From: Streptomyces sp. NBRC 110611
GTDB taxonomy: Bacteria; Actinomycetota; Actinomycetes; Streptomycetales; Streptomycetaceae
Assembly: GCF_001590865.1 (NCBI RefSeq)
Contig: NZ_BBUY01000009.1
Span: 62,001-126,000, forward strand
Length of the DNA stretch: 64,000 nucleotides
Direction of reading: 5' to 3'
This document shows, in pieces, positions 7,511-15,237 of the stretch. Made by a program: the position numbers and the translations under genes. The notes beneath the pieces were generated by a model. That model did not search any database. It worked only from the letters and a program-made list of their open reading frames with translations, and had not been told where the DNA came from. Every line of letters begins with the position of its first letter. Position 1 is the first letter of the stretch.

Positions 7511-8223
7511 CCGTCGTCCCCGCGTGTATGCGTACGCGTCAACTCCGCCGGTGGTCGGACCGGAGAGTGGTCGTGGAGGCCCTGTGGGCCGTGGAGATCG
7601 TGGACACCGTGCTTGATGGCTTTGGTGAACTTCACGACGCGCTCCGCCTGGACGCGGGCGGCGGCGTGCGCGGCGGCGCCGGGCGGGGTGACCGGGCCGC
7701 CGACGTGCGAGGTGCCGTACGGGTTGCCGTCGGTGAGCTTTGCCGCGTCGGTGTAGCCGGGGGCGACGAGGATGCCGCCGAAGTGGTGGATGGTCTGGTA
7801 GAGCGCGAGCAGAGTGGACTCCAGGCCGCCGTGCGGGGAGGCGCTCGCGGTGAAGCCGCTGTAGACCTTGTCGGCCAGCCTGCCCTCGTTCCAGAGGCCG
7901 CCGAGGGTGTCGAGGTACTGCTTGAGCTGGGAGCTCACATTGCCGAAGCGGGTCGGGGTGCCGAAGATGACCGCGTCCGCCCAGAGCATGTCCTCGTGGG
8001 TGGCTTCCAGGATGTCCTCGGTTGCGGCAGCGTTGGCTGCCCAGGCCGGGTTGGCGTCGATGGCGGTCTGCGGGGCGAGTTCGGCGGTGCGGCGCAGGCG
8101 TACGTCGGCACCGGCGTGCTCGGCGGCATCCGCGATCCAGCGGGCCAGCTCGGCGACGGTGCCGGTGGAGGAGTAGTAGATGACGGACACGTGGATGTCG
8201 TGCACGGGTGCCGGCGTACGCAT
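7507..8223 (-). CDS. wrbA: WrbA-like NAD(P)H:quinone oxidoreductase (flavodoxin fold)
   Basis: 238 residues. The N-terminus has the flavodoxin FMN loop (VIYYSSTGTVAELARWIADAA, residues about 14-34), and further on are FGTPTRFGN and the SASPHGGLESTLLALYQTIHHFG block typical of WrbA. The enzyme reduces quinones by two electrons and so limits radical formation. ATG 8223 has GGAGGTG 7 bases upstream. The C-terminus carries about 40 extra residues (HGVHDLHGPQGLHDHSP) and ends inside the start of gadB. An operon of wrbA and gadB suggests a shared stress response. Confidence 0.85.
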   Translation of the reverse strand: MRTPAPVHDIHVSVIYYSSTGTVAELARWIADAAEHAGADVRLRRTAELAPQTAIDANPAWAANAAATEDILEATHEDMLWADAVIFGTPTRFGNVSSQLKQYLDTLGGLWNEGRLADKVYSGFTASASPHGGLESTLLALYQTIHHFGGILVAPGYTDAAKLTDGNPYGTSHVGGPVTPPGAAAHAAARVQAERVVKFTKAIKHGVHDLHGPQGLHDHSPVRPPAELTRTHTRGDDG

Positions 8224-8340
8224 TGCTGCGCACCTCCCTCCTGGAACCCGACAATACGGGCGTAAAAGGCGCTTGGCGTGTCCAGTACGGCCGGGGGAGG
8301 GAAGCAGTGGGCGTACGACTCCGAGCGCCCCGCCGGGGTC

Positions 8341-8730
8341 TCAGGTGTGCATGCACCACGCGACCCAGGTGCCCAGCATGAGGACGACCGCGGTGCACAT
8401 CTGCATGCAGAAATTCATGGACGGCAGGGAAGTGTCTCCGAAGAGGCGGGTTTTCCTCGCCATTTTCTGCAGTTCCTTGCGGTGCCCGGCCATGCCGAGT
8501 GGGGGAATGAGGATAGAGGCCGAGTAGAGGCCGAGTGTTTGGTCGAGGGTGAGCGGATGCCTGCTGATAGCGGTGAGCACCGCTATCAGCGCAAAGAAGG
8601 CGGGGAGGATTGCCATGATCTTCTTGGCGCCGGCCGTGGGCATGAGGGGCACGCAGACGGCCAGGGACACCGCCGTCGCCGCGGCGGCGATGAGCCACCA
8701 GGTGTCTGTGGATATGTGCGGCGCGTGCAA
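8341..8730 (-). CDS. Small integral membrane protein, unknown function
   Basis: 129 residues with four hydrophobic segments (WWLIAAAATAVSLAVCVPL, IMAILPAFFALIAVLTAIS, YSASILIPPLGM, and MQMCTAVVLMLGTWVAW). A TTG start at 8730 is preferred because GGAG lies 6 bases before it; ATG 8796 in the same frame has no such site. The loop HRKELQKMARKTRLFGDT is basic and probably cytoplasmic. No family was recognised. It lies 117 bp upstream of wrbA on the same strand. Confidence 0.6.
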   Translation of the reverse strand: MHAPHISTDTWWLIAAAATAVSLAVCVPLMPTAGAKKIMAILPAFFALIAVLTAISRHPLTLDQTLGLYSASILIPPLGMAGHRKELQKMARKTRLFGDTSLPSMNFCMQMCTAVVLMLGTWVAWCMHT

Positions 8731-8853
8731 CGGTCTCTCCCTCAAGGGTGGGCGGGTGTCGCCCCTTCGGGGCACCGCCAATCCTAAAGTTCCCATGGAG
8801 GGACATACGTCCCGTACGCCATGTACGGGACGTACGGGAGGGGAAGCGGCGGC

Positions 8854-9105
8854 TCAGCGCATCCAGGCCGGCTCCAGCGCCCGCAGTTCGTCGCGGTGCG
8901 CCCGTACGGCCTGGAAGAAGGCGTCCGGGTCGCGCTCGAACAGCTCCGACAGTGTGGCGTAGAGGCTGTACGCCTCGGCGGTCAGCTCGTACGAGCACCG
9001 TTCGGCCAGGCAGCGCCACCAGTCAGGGGACGCGGCTACCAGATCGCTGCCGCACTGGGGACAGGAAAGGCTCCCGGCATGCTGTTCCCGCACCCGTAGC
9101 ATCGC
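8854..9105 (-). CDS. Small zinc-ribbon protein
   Basis: 83 residues from ATG 9105, which has GGGAGG 9 bases upstream. It starts with a zinc-ribbon-like segment, LSCPQCGSDLVAASPDWWRC LAERC (cysteines in CPQC and CLAERC), followed by a helical part (LYATLSELFERDPDAFFQAVRAHRDELRAL). The function is unknown. It overlaps the next small ribbon ORF upstream by 70 bases in another frame, and the two read like two ribbons of one protein separated by a one-base shift. Confidence 0.55.
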   Translation of the reverse strand, partial: AMLRVREQHAGSLSCPQCGSDLVAASPDWWRCLAERCSYELTAEAYSLYATLSELFERDPDAFFQAVRAHRDELRALEPAWMR

Positions 9106-9158
9106 CACCATCCTCCCGGTCCCCGCACCATCTGTTGTCCGCACTTGTTGCACGACAT
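9036..9158 (-). CDS. Very small zinc-ribbon ORF overlapping the next gene
   Basis: 40 residues: MSCNKCGQQMVRGPGGWWRC, then YGCGN and a short tail. Two CxxC pairs form a complete zinc ribbon. ATG 9158 has an excellent AGGAGG 5-6 bases upstream, the best ribosome-binding site of this stretch, which argues that the start is real. The frame ends at 9036 inside the following ribbon gene, which is read one base out of phase. Either these are overlapping genes or one longer two-ribbon protein broken by a single-base deletion near 9080. Confidence 0.5.
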   Translation of the reverse strand: MSCNKCGQQMVRGPGGWWRCYGCGNSMPGAFPVPSAAAIW

Positions 9159-9292
9159 GTGGTCCTCCTGGGGGTGCGACGGACATGCGTGTGGCCCCCG
9201 TGACGGCACGGAGGCCATTGTCCGCGCCCCGGCCCGCACGTGCCAGGGGCAGGTCGCCCGGATGGCGGCATCACGCCAGGGTCATACCAGGG

Positions 9293-9514
9293 TCATACGA
9301 GGCCCGGGGCGTCGGCGTTCTTGACGGCGGAGACGAAGGAGGACCAGGCGGCGGCGGGGAAGACGATCGCCGGGCCGTGGGGGTCTTTGCTGTCGCGGAC
9401 GGGGACGATGCCGGGGAGGTTGTCGACGACCTCTACGCAGTCGCCGCCGGAGCTGTTGCTGTAACTGCTCTTGCGCCAGACGGCGGCGCTCAAGTCAATG
9501 TGGCTGCTTGCCAT
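9293..9514 (-). CDS. DUF397 domain protein
   Basis: 73 residues with the standard pattern: LSAAVWRKSSYSNSSGGDCV, then PVRDSKDPHGPAIVFPAAAW SSFVSAVKN. Its start overlaps the end of the XRE gene by 20 bases on the same strand, so the pair is cotranscribed and probably coupled. This is the classic XRE-DUF397 arrangement of Streptomyces, the second such module in this window. Confidence 0.9.
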   Translation of the reverse strand: MASSHIDLSAAVWRKSSYSNSSGGDCVEVVDNLPGIVPVRDSKDPHGPAIVFPAAAWSSFVSAVKNADAPGLV

Positions 9515-10352
9515 TTCGGTAATCCTCTGCCGCTGCCTCGATCATCGTCAGGGACGCCACAGGCGGCAGTGCGGTGGCCCTGAGCAGATCGTACGACTTG
9601 CGGTACTCCTCCACGAGGGCCGGATCGTCGAGAGTGACGCCGCTGTGCTGCGACTCCAAGTAGACCAGTGGCGGGGCGTCGGAGAAGGTCATGATCTTTG
9701 TCAGGCCCACCATCATGAGGGGATACGGTCCGCAGTTCCACGGAATGATCTGTGGAACGATCCGTCGGCGCCTCGCCAGCTCCGCAATGTGGTCGAGCTG
9801 ATCGGCCATCTCCGCCGGAGGGAGGATGGGGCAGCGCCATACATATTCGGGCAGGATCGCCCAGTACATGGGGGTCTTGTGATCCTTCTCGAAGAGGGCG
9901 GATCGTGCCGTTCGGGCATCGGCCGCCTCCTCTACTTCCGCGTCGAGCTTCAGCGGATACTCGGCCCGCACGACTGCCTGCGCGTACGCCGGGGTCTGCA
10001 ACAGGCCAGGGATGAGGGTGGGGCACCAGTCCTCGATGGTCTTCGCGCGCTGCTCCGCCTCCAGGATGTGCTCGAAGTAGGCGGCGTGGCCCCTCCGCTT
10101 CGCCTTCCGCGCGTCCTCGCAGCACCGCCCGAAGAATCCGTCCGTCTTCAGCACCTTGTCCACGTGCTCGGCCAGATCCGCCGGCATCCGCCGCTCGCCC
10201 CGCTCGATCTCGCTGAGGTGGCTCAGGCCGTAGAAGCTGCCCTCCACCAACTGCTGGAGCGTGAGGCCCGCTTGCTCCCGCTTCCAGCGCAACTCCTTGC
10301 CGTAGAAGCAAGGGACGCTCTCCGACCCATCGATGTCCTTGCGCCGCACCAT
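9495..10352 (-). CDS. XRE-family regulator with DUF5753 domain
   Basis: 285 residues. The helix-turn-helix is at about 18-75 (FYGKELRWKREQAGLTLQQL, SHLSEIERGERRMPADLAEH). The DUF5753 part follows (WCPTLIPGLLQTPAYAQAVV, CPILPPAEMADQLDHIAELA, VPQIIPWNCGPYPLMM). The gene faces away from two small coupled genes at 10489 and 10701, with a 136-bp promoter space that contains a palindrome. Autoregulation and control of the divergent pair are likely. Confidence 0.88.
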   Translation of the reverse strand: MVRRKDIDGSESVPCFYGKELRWKREQAGLTLQQLVEGSFYGLSHLSEIERGERRMPADLAEHVDKVLKTDGFFGRCCEDARKAKRRGHAAYFEHILEAEQRAKTIEDWCPTLIPGLLQTPAYAQAVVRAEYPLKLDAEVEEAADARTARSALFEKDHKTPMYWAILPEYVWRCPILPPAEMADQLDHIAELARRRRIVPQIIPWNCGPYPLMMVGLTKIMTFSDAPPLVYLESQHSGVTLDDPALVEEYRKSYDLLRATALPPVASLTMIEAAAEDYRNGKQPH

Positions 10353-10440
10353 GGCTCACCGCCGTTCCACAACCGCCTTGCCCCGTTCCGCACTCCGCGG
10401 CCGGGAGCTCGAATCCCTTTCACGCTACGTGGCGTCACGT

Positions 10441-10453
10441 CACTCTGTGAGTG
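10441..10453. promoter_or_regulatory. Candidate operator in the divergent XRE promoter
   Basis: CACTC-TGT-GAGTG is a perfect palindrome with 5-bp arms, followed by a further half-site GGTTCAC. It sits 36 bases before the small gene at 10489 and 89 bases from the XRE start, where a repressor would block both directions. The assignment to the XRE protein is inferred. Confidence 0.4.
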
Positions 10454-10488
10454 GTTCACTGCAATGCGTAAAGGAAGGCGTAGCGCTC

Positions 10489-10704
10489 ATGGCCGTTCAC
10501 CACCCCACCCCTGGCAACGCACACGACAGCGCCGAAGAGCTGCGTACCGCGCTGAAGGAGCACGGCATCACGCTGCCGTCGCTGGGAGTCGATCTGACGA
10601 GCTTCGCGGGCAGTTACGCTCCGCTCGTCGCCCTCGGTAACTGCAACGCCGCCACCGCCCGCAAGCTCGCCGAGGTGCTCCGTAAGGCGGCGGCCGCCGC
10701 ATGA
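10489..10704 (+). CDS. Small protein encoded divergently from the XRE/DUF397 pair
   Basis: 71 residues (MAVHHPTPGNAHDSAEELRT, then LKEHGITLPSLGVDLTSFAG and ARKLAEVLRKAAAAA). Similar short proteins accompany XRE/DUF397 modules in Streptomyces, but no function is known to me. AAGGAAGG lies about 10 bases before ATG 10489. Its stop overlaps the next gene in an ATGA, so the two are translationally coupled. A palindrome at 10441-10453 lies in its promoter. Confidence 0.7.
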   Translation: MAVHHPTPGNAHDSAEELRTALKEHGITLPSLGVDLTSFAGSYAPLVALGNCNAATARKLAEVLRKAAAAA

Positions 10705-11054
10705 CCGGCATTGCCCGAACGGTCCTTGAAACCCTGCTGCGTTGGCTGTTCCCCGCGAGGGGCGGTCATCGGGCGGCCGGGGCCGGCGTCCTCTCCGCCA
10801 CCGCCTGGCGTGAGGAGGGTCCGCCGAGGCGGCGCCTGGTGTACGTGCAGCGGGTGCCGACCGGGCTGCTCCTGTCGCGGGGCGAGGACAGCCGTCTCGT
10901 CCGGCCGTATGTCGCCGCCATGGACGTAATGAATGCAATGGATGCCATGGACGTGTGGCAGAGCCCTGCGGATCAGGACGCCCGGCGGCGGGAACTGGAG
11001 GAACGGGTCCGAAGGCTCAACGGGTGGTCGTCCGGCGGGGGCGGGCGCCGCTGA
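10701..11054 (+). CDS. Hypothetical protein coupled to the small XRE-associated gene
   Basis: 117 residues, no recognised family. It starts with a possible membrane-facing helix (MTGIARTVLETLLRWLFP), is basic in the middle, and carries a short methionine-rich repeat MDVMNAMDAMDV near residue 74, encoded by ATGGA(C/T) repeats at about 10919-10954. The ATG overlaps the previous stop (ATGA). It probably belongs to the same regulatory module. Confidence 0.6.
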   Translation: MTGIARTVLETLLRWLFPARGGHRAAGAGVLSATAWREEGPPRRRLVYVQRVPTGLLLSRGEDSRLVRPYVAAMDVMNAMDAMDVWQSPADQDARRRELEERVRRLNGWSSGGGGRR

Positions 11055-11062
11055 GCCCGTGA

Positions 11063-11329
11063 TCAGTGTGCGGACTCGCCGGGCGTCATCTCGTCGACCC
11101 ATCGTTGGGCTGTGGCGAGGTTGGGCGCCGTCCCGGCCGGGGTGAAGGTGAAGCCGTCCACTCCTCCAGCGCGCGGGGCTCGTCGGGGCGGAGGTGGCTG
11201 CCGCCGCCGTACAGCGGGCGGTGACGCCGGTAGACGTTTCTCGTAGGGCGACAGCGGGTCGTCCGGGTCGACGCGCGGGGTCGCACGGGAGGGCTGGTTC
11301 GGCGGCCCAGGCCGGGAGTGTTTGCCCAT
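11063..11329 (-). pseudogene. Frameshifted DUF6087-like gene
   Basis: The frame from ATG 11329 starts like a DUF6087 protein (MGKHSRPGPPNQPS, DPDDPLSPYEK). The conserved middle, VYRRHRPLYGGGSHLRPDEP RALEEW, is then found in another frame (about 11250-11160), and the end, DGFTFTPAGTAPNLATAQRW VDEM, is back in the first frame. At least two compensating single-base indels are needed, for instance a lost G between the codons for W and D in LEEW-DGF. The original frame remains open, so a garbled protein could be made. It lies beside the broken ATP-grasp and methyltransferase genes, facing them. Family assignment is from memory of the sequence pattern. Confidence 0.6.
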
Positions 11330-11424
11330 GGCCGCAATGGTGTCAGTCCGCGATGGTGGGCAGTTGAAAGACCCAGGCTTTCTTTTCCGGGCCCGTAGGT
11401 CGTCGACCGTGGCGACTGGGAGCC

Positions 11425-12208
11425 ATGACGACCACACCACCGACTACGAGTCGGACTGAGCTGATGGCCTCCACCGCCCTGGTCGTCACCGCGCTGGAAG
11501 ACGTCACCGCGGACTGGGGCATCGCCGCGTTGAACGCACTTGCGTACGGCGAGCCGGGAGGTGGAGCTGGGGGAGGTGACGGCGGTGTACTACCGCCGTC
11601 CCACCCCCTACGCCGCCCGTTTCGGACATCTGCCCGCGCAGCAGCGCGACTTCGCCGCCGCCGAGGCGAGGCGCGGACTCGGCGGCATCCTGAACGCCCT
11701 CCACGGCGTGCTGTACGTCAACCATCCGTACGCCGTGCCCCAAGCCGATTTCAAGCCCGTCCAGCTCCAGCGGTTCGCCGAGGTCGGTCTTCAGATCCCA
11801 CCGACCCTGGTGGCCAATGACGTCCAGGCCGCGCGGAAGTTCGCCGCCGATCACGAGCACATCATCTACAAGACGTTCCGCGGCCTGCCGCGCAGCGAGG
11901 ACGGGCACATCGGAGCGATCTGGGCCCAACGCGTCGAACCCGACGACTTCGACGGCTCCGTTGCGGTAACCGCGCACCTGTTCCAAGCCGAGATACCCAA
12001 GACCGGCGACGTACGGGTCACCGTGGTCGGCCGCCGTGTCTTCGCCTTCGCCCTCACCGGTGACGGGGATGCCCCGGAGCACTGGACCGCGATCGAGTGC
12101 AACCCTAACGGGCAATGGGGCTGGCTCCCGGACGCACAGGCCATCACCAATGCGTTCGCCGACATCCTGAGCAGGAAGGAAACGGCAGGACATGACCGTG
12201 CCCGTTGA
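11425..12208 (+). pseudogene. Degenerate ATP-grasp ligase of a graspetide (tgmB-type) cassette
   Basis: An intact tgmB-type ligase, about 310-330 residues, joins side chains in a ribosomal peptide using ATP. Here the N-terminus (STALVVTALEDVTADWGIAALN) is in one frame and is joined, with loss of some 50 codons, to REVELGEVTAVYYRRPTPYA in another. A second in-frame gap of about 55 codons removes the segment between VRVTVVGRRVFAFALTGDG and IECNPNGQWGW, which would include metal and ATP ligands. About 222 readable residues remain. The gene is therefore almost certainly dead. It is followed by a methyltransferase gene with the same kind of damage. Confidence 0.75.
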
Positions 12209-13140
12209 CCTTGAGGCCGACGCAGCGCGGCTGCGCCAGACGATGACGAAGACCCTCACCGCAGACGGCGTCCTCGCCGATCCGGCTTGGCAGGCGGCTG
12301 CTGTGGGCTGATGCCGATCTCCGCGAAGGGCACACGCTGCTGGAGATCGGCACGGGGACGGGCTACTCGACCGCCCTCGCGTGCGAACGGCTCGGCTCCG
12401 CCGACGTCACGTCGATCGAGGTCGACCCCTACCGGCTGGAGACGGCCGCGAGCGCGCTGCACGGCTGCGGGTACACGCCGACCCTGGCGGTGGCGGACGG
12501 GCTGTACGGGTACTGGCCCGAGGCGCCCTTCGACCGGATTGTGGCCGCCTGCTCCTTCCGTGCCGTGCCTCCGGGCCTCCTCGCGCAAGCCCGGCCGGGA
12601 GGAAAGATTCTGCTCACTCTCTCGGGCTGGCTCTACGGCTATGCGCGCGTGCTGCTGACCGTTGCCGAGGACGGCACCGCCGGGGGACCCCTGCTGCCCG
12701 GCACCGTGTCGTTCATGTCGGCCCGGACGCATGCGGCGCCGGCGTTCGGCAACCCCGCCCACTGGGCAGCGGGCCTGCCGGAGAAGCCGCGTACAGCCAG
12801 GCACACCCCGGAGCGGATCACGGCCGCGAGCGAGGAAGCCTTCCACTCGCGGTTCCTCGCCCAGTGCGCGGTGCCTGGTGCGCAGGTGGTCACCGGCAGC
12901 GAGGCCGTGCACCTGGTAGATGTCGTTACTGGCTCGGTCTCCACCCTCTTGCTCGAGGAGGGCAGTTGGGCCGTACGTGAGGGCGGCCCGGTGAGGCTGT
13001 GGGAACGCGTCGAGTGTGTTCTGGACGCCTATGACGCCGCCGGTCGTCCGGAGCCGGGGACATTCACCCTGCACGTGGACGACAGCGGGCAGTACCTGCG
13101 GCACCCGCGAATGCCCGGCCTGGTACTGCCCCGCCCCTGA
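12192..13140 (+). pseudogene. Degenerate protein-L-isoaspartate methyltransferase-like gene (tgmC-type)
   Basis: ATG 12192 gives a normal-looking N-terminus (VDLEADAARLRQTMTKTLTA DGVLADPAWQAAA) that stops at once at TGA 12309-12311. The catalytic part resumes in another frame at about 12301: LLEIGTGTGYSTALACERLG is the SAM-binding motif I, and it then runs cleanly to 13140 (ARPGGKILLTLSGWLYG, LPGTVSFMSARTHAAPAF). Roughly 100 codons between the two parts are missing. Without a start upstream of motif I only a fragment from GTG 12490 could be made. It completes the ATP-grasp plus methyltransferase pair typical of graspetide loci. Confidence 0.75.
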
Positions 13141-13197
13141 TGGGCTCGTTCATTTCCCTCACCAAGCAGTGCTGTACAGAACTGGAGCGCCTCACGC

Positions 13198-13512
13198 ATG
13201 CACGACACATGGAAGACCGTTGAGCGGCTTGTCGAGTGGCTTGATGCGGAGAGTGGAGTTTCGCCCGAGGTGGCGCGTTTGCTGCGGGTGCTCAAGATCA
13301 GCGAGGAGGCGGGTGAGGTCGCCGAGGCCGTGCATGGCGTGATGGGGTCCAATCCGCGTAAGGGCAACAGTCATACGTGGGACGACGTGCGGGCGGAGCT
13401 CTGCGACGTGATCCTGACGGGCATGGTCGCGCTGAAGACGATCAGCCCGGATGCCGAGAAGGTGTTTGCCGAGCGTCTTGACCGTATTGCCGAGCGGTCT
13501 CTGGGCGGCTGA
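13198..13512 (+). CDS. MazG-like nucleotide pyrophosphohydrolase
   Basis: 104 residues, a single all-helical MazG-type domain. The metal-binding signature is visible as EEAGEVAEAVHGV (residues about 36-48) and ELCDVILTGMVAL (about 66-78), matching the E-x2-E and E-x2-D pattern. It should hydrolyse (d)NTPs, possibly non-canonical ones, to monophosphate and pyrophosphate. The start is ATG 13198 with GGAG about 11 bases upstream. It is convergent with the LysE-type gene, 20 bp apart. Confidence 0.8.
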   Translation: MHDTWKTVERLVEWLDAESGVSPEVARLLRVLKISEEAGEVAEAVHGVMGSNPRKGNSHTWDDVRAELCDVILTGMVALKTISPDAEKVFAERLDRIAERSLGG

Positions 13513-13532
13513 CTTCGCCCCGCCCCGCCTCG

Positions 13533-14264
13533 TCAGCCGGCGCTTGCCAGGGACAGCTTTGCCGCGAAGCCGAGGAATGCCGCGCCGGCGCCTGCGGAGA
13601 GGCCGGCGGTCAGGCGTCGGCGGCGGCGGAAGGTTGCCGCCAGGAATGTGCCGCTGAAGATCAGGACCGAGAGGTACGTGAAGCTGAAGAGCTGGGCCCA
13701 GGCGCCCAGGGCCAGGAACGACAGGGCGGGGTGGGCGTAGGACGGGTCCACGAACTGGACGAAGAAGGAGATGAAGAAGAGGATCGCCTTGGGGTTGAGC
13801 AGGCTGACCACCAGGGCCCGGCGGAACGGCCGCTCGGCGGGCTTCCCCTTCGGGGCCTCGGCCGCGCCGTTCGCCGCCGCGCTGTTCTCCGCCGCACCGT
13901 TGGTCGCCGCGCTGTTCGCCGTTGTGCCGTTCGTCGGCTCGGGCGTGCGGGTGGCCGCCCGGCTACGCCACAGTGTCCGGGCGCCGCGCAGCATGCCGAT
14001 CGCGAGCCAGGTCAGATAGCCGGCACCGGCGAATTTGACGAGGGTGAAGAGCAGCGGGGTGGTCTGGAGGAGCGAGGCGACGCCGCCCGCCGAGAGCGTC
14101 ATCAGCGCCGCGTCACCGCACAGCACACCGGCCGCCGCGCGGTACGCCACCCGGGGTCCGCGCCGGGCCGCCACCGAGACGACGTACAGCGAGTTCGGGC
14201 CCGGCAGCAGAATGATCAGGGCCAGTCCCACCAGATACGTGGGCAGATCCGTTATCCCCAGCAT
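13533..14264 (-). CDS. leuE: LysE-family amino acid exporter (LeuE-like)
   Basis: 243 residues, an inner-membrane exporter of the LysE/RhtB superfamily. The hallmark IILLPGPNSLYVVSVAARRG is at about residues 17-36, and the six expected membrane segments can be followed. The central loop (about residues 103-145) has an alanine/asparagine-rich insert built from short repeats (TNGTTANSAATNGAAENSAA and on), longer than in usual family members. The substrate is probably leucine or a related amino acid, inferred from family only. It is divergent from tipA. Confidence 0.8.
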   Translation of the reverse strand: MLGITDLPTYLVGLALIILLPGPNSLYVVSVAARRGPRVAYRAAAGVLCGDAALMTLSAGGVASLLQTTPLLFTLVKFAGAGYLTWLAIGMLRGARTLWRSRAATRTPEPTNGTTANSAATNGAAENSAAANGAAEAPKGKPAERPFRRALVVSLLNPKAILFFISFFVQFVDPSYAHPALSFLALGAWAQLFSFTYLSVLIFSGTFLAATFRRRRRLTAGLSAGAGAAFLGFAAKLSLASAG

Positions 14265-14320
14265 GAGCGGCAGGATTCCATCCTCGGCCGGTCCGTTCCC
14301 TGGCGTTTCGGGATACGGAC

Positions 14321-14342
14321 TTGCACCTCACGTGGCGTGAGG
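14321..14342 (+). promoter_or_regulatory. tipA promoter: -35 and TipA operator
   Basis: TTGCAC (14321-14326) is followed directly by the palindrome CCTCACG-TGG-CGTGAGG (14326-14342). It closely matches the known ptipA sequence, in which TipA binds between -35 and -10 and remakes an over-long spacer on thiopeptide binding. Autoregulation of tipA is therefore expected. Confidence 0.8.
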
Positions 14343-14382
14343 ACACATCGTGGAGGGCGTACCGAGAAGGGAGCGGACGGAA

Positions 14383-15141
14383 ATGAGCTATTCGGTAGGA
14401 CAGGTCGCGGCTCTCGCCGGGGTGACGGTGCGTACCTTGCACCATTACGACGAGATCGGGCTGTTGCAGCCCGGTGAACGCAGCCATGCGGGGCACCGGC
14501 GTTACAGCGACGACGATCTGGACCGGTTGCAGCAGATTCTGTTCTACCGGGAGCTCGGCTTTCCGCTCGAGGAGGTCGCGGCCCTGCTCGACGACCCGGA
14601 CGTGGACCCGCAGGAGCACCTGCGGCGGCAGCACGAGCTGCTGACCGGCCGGATCGCGAAGTTGGAGAGGATGGCCGAGGCCGTCGAACATGCCATGGAG
14701 GCACGGAAAATGGGCATTCGGCTCACGGCTGAGGAGAAGTTCGAGGTCTTCGGGGAGCACGACCCCGAGCAGTACGAGGACGAGGTCCGGGAGCGCTGGG
14801 GCGACACCGACGCGTACCGGGAGTCGCAGCGCAGGACCGCCTCGTACACCAAGGAGGACTGGCTGCGGATCCAGGCCGAGGCGGAGGAGATCAACGGCGG
14901 GTTCGTCGCCCTGATGGAGGCCGGGTCCGCCGCGGACTCGGAGGCGGCGATGGAGCTGGCGGAGCGGCACCGGCAGCACATCTGCGGGAACTTCTACGAG
15001 TGCGGTTATGAGCTGCACACGTGTCTCGGCGAGATGTACGTCGCGGACGAGCGCTTCACCGCCACCTACGACAAGATCAAGCCCGGCCTGGCCGGCTACC
15101 TGAAGGAGGCGATCCTCGCCAACGCGGCGCGGCACGTGTAG
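14383..15141 (+). CDS. tipA: MerR-family thiopeptide-responsive regulator TipA
   Basis: 252 residues from ATG 14383. Residues 1-70 are the MerR winged helix (MSYSVGQVAALAGVTVRTLH HYDEIG, HRRYSDDDLDRLQQI), followed by a coiled coil and the TipAS drug-binding domain. The internal start of TipAS is preserved: residue 110 is ATG (14710) with GGAGG about 8 bases upstream. Cysteines 207 and 214 are present (ECGYELHTCLG); Cys214 is the residue that reacts with thiostrepton-type thiopeptides in known TipA. The protein activates its own promoter upstream. The frame is open to 14350, but the start at 14383 matches known TipA. Confidence 0.95.
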   Translation: MSYSVGQVAALAGVTVRTLHHYDEIGLLQPGERSHAGHRRYSDDDLDRLQQILFYRELGFPLEEVAALLDDPDVDPQEHLRRQHELLTGRIAKLERMAEAVEHAMEARKMGIRLTAEEKFEVFGEHDPEQYEDEVRERWGDTDAYRESQRRTASYTKEDWLRIQAEAEEINGGFVALMEAGSAADSEAAMELAERHRQHICGNFYECGYELHTCLGEMYVADERFTATYDKIKPGLAGYLKEAILANAARHV

Positions 15142-15192
15142 GGGGACGCTGCCCGGTAAGCCGGTGAGGGCGTCGTGGTACGGGGGATGGCT

Positions 15193-15237
15193 CCGCGGTC
15201 CCGGGTCCGGTCTTGCGACCGTGGGTCAGGACCGCGG
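15193..15237. terminator. Terminator hairpin between tipA and the convergent YbjQ-type gene
   Basis: CCGCGGTCC at 15193-15201 pairs with 15229-15237, and a CGGTC-TTGC-GACCG stem lies inside. It overlaps the last codons of the convergent gene and can terminate both transcripts. Confidence 0.6.

Noticed and set aside
7511..9019. An N-terminal extension of glutamate decarboxylase far upstream in the same open frame
   Set aside because: The upstream part is Arg/Pro-rich, overlaps wrbA in another frame, and the ATG at 7510 matches the family start.
9060..9110. A classic -1 slippery heptamer joining the two zinc ribbons
   Set aside because: No X XXY YYZ heptamer is present in the right phase near the overlap, so a programmed shift is not supported by sequence.
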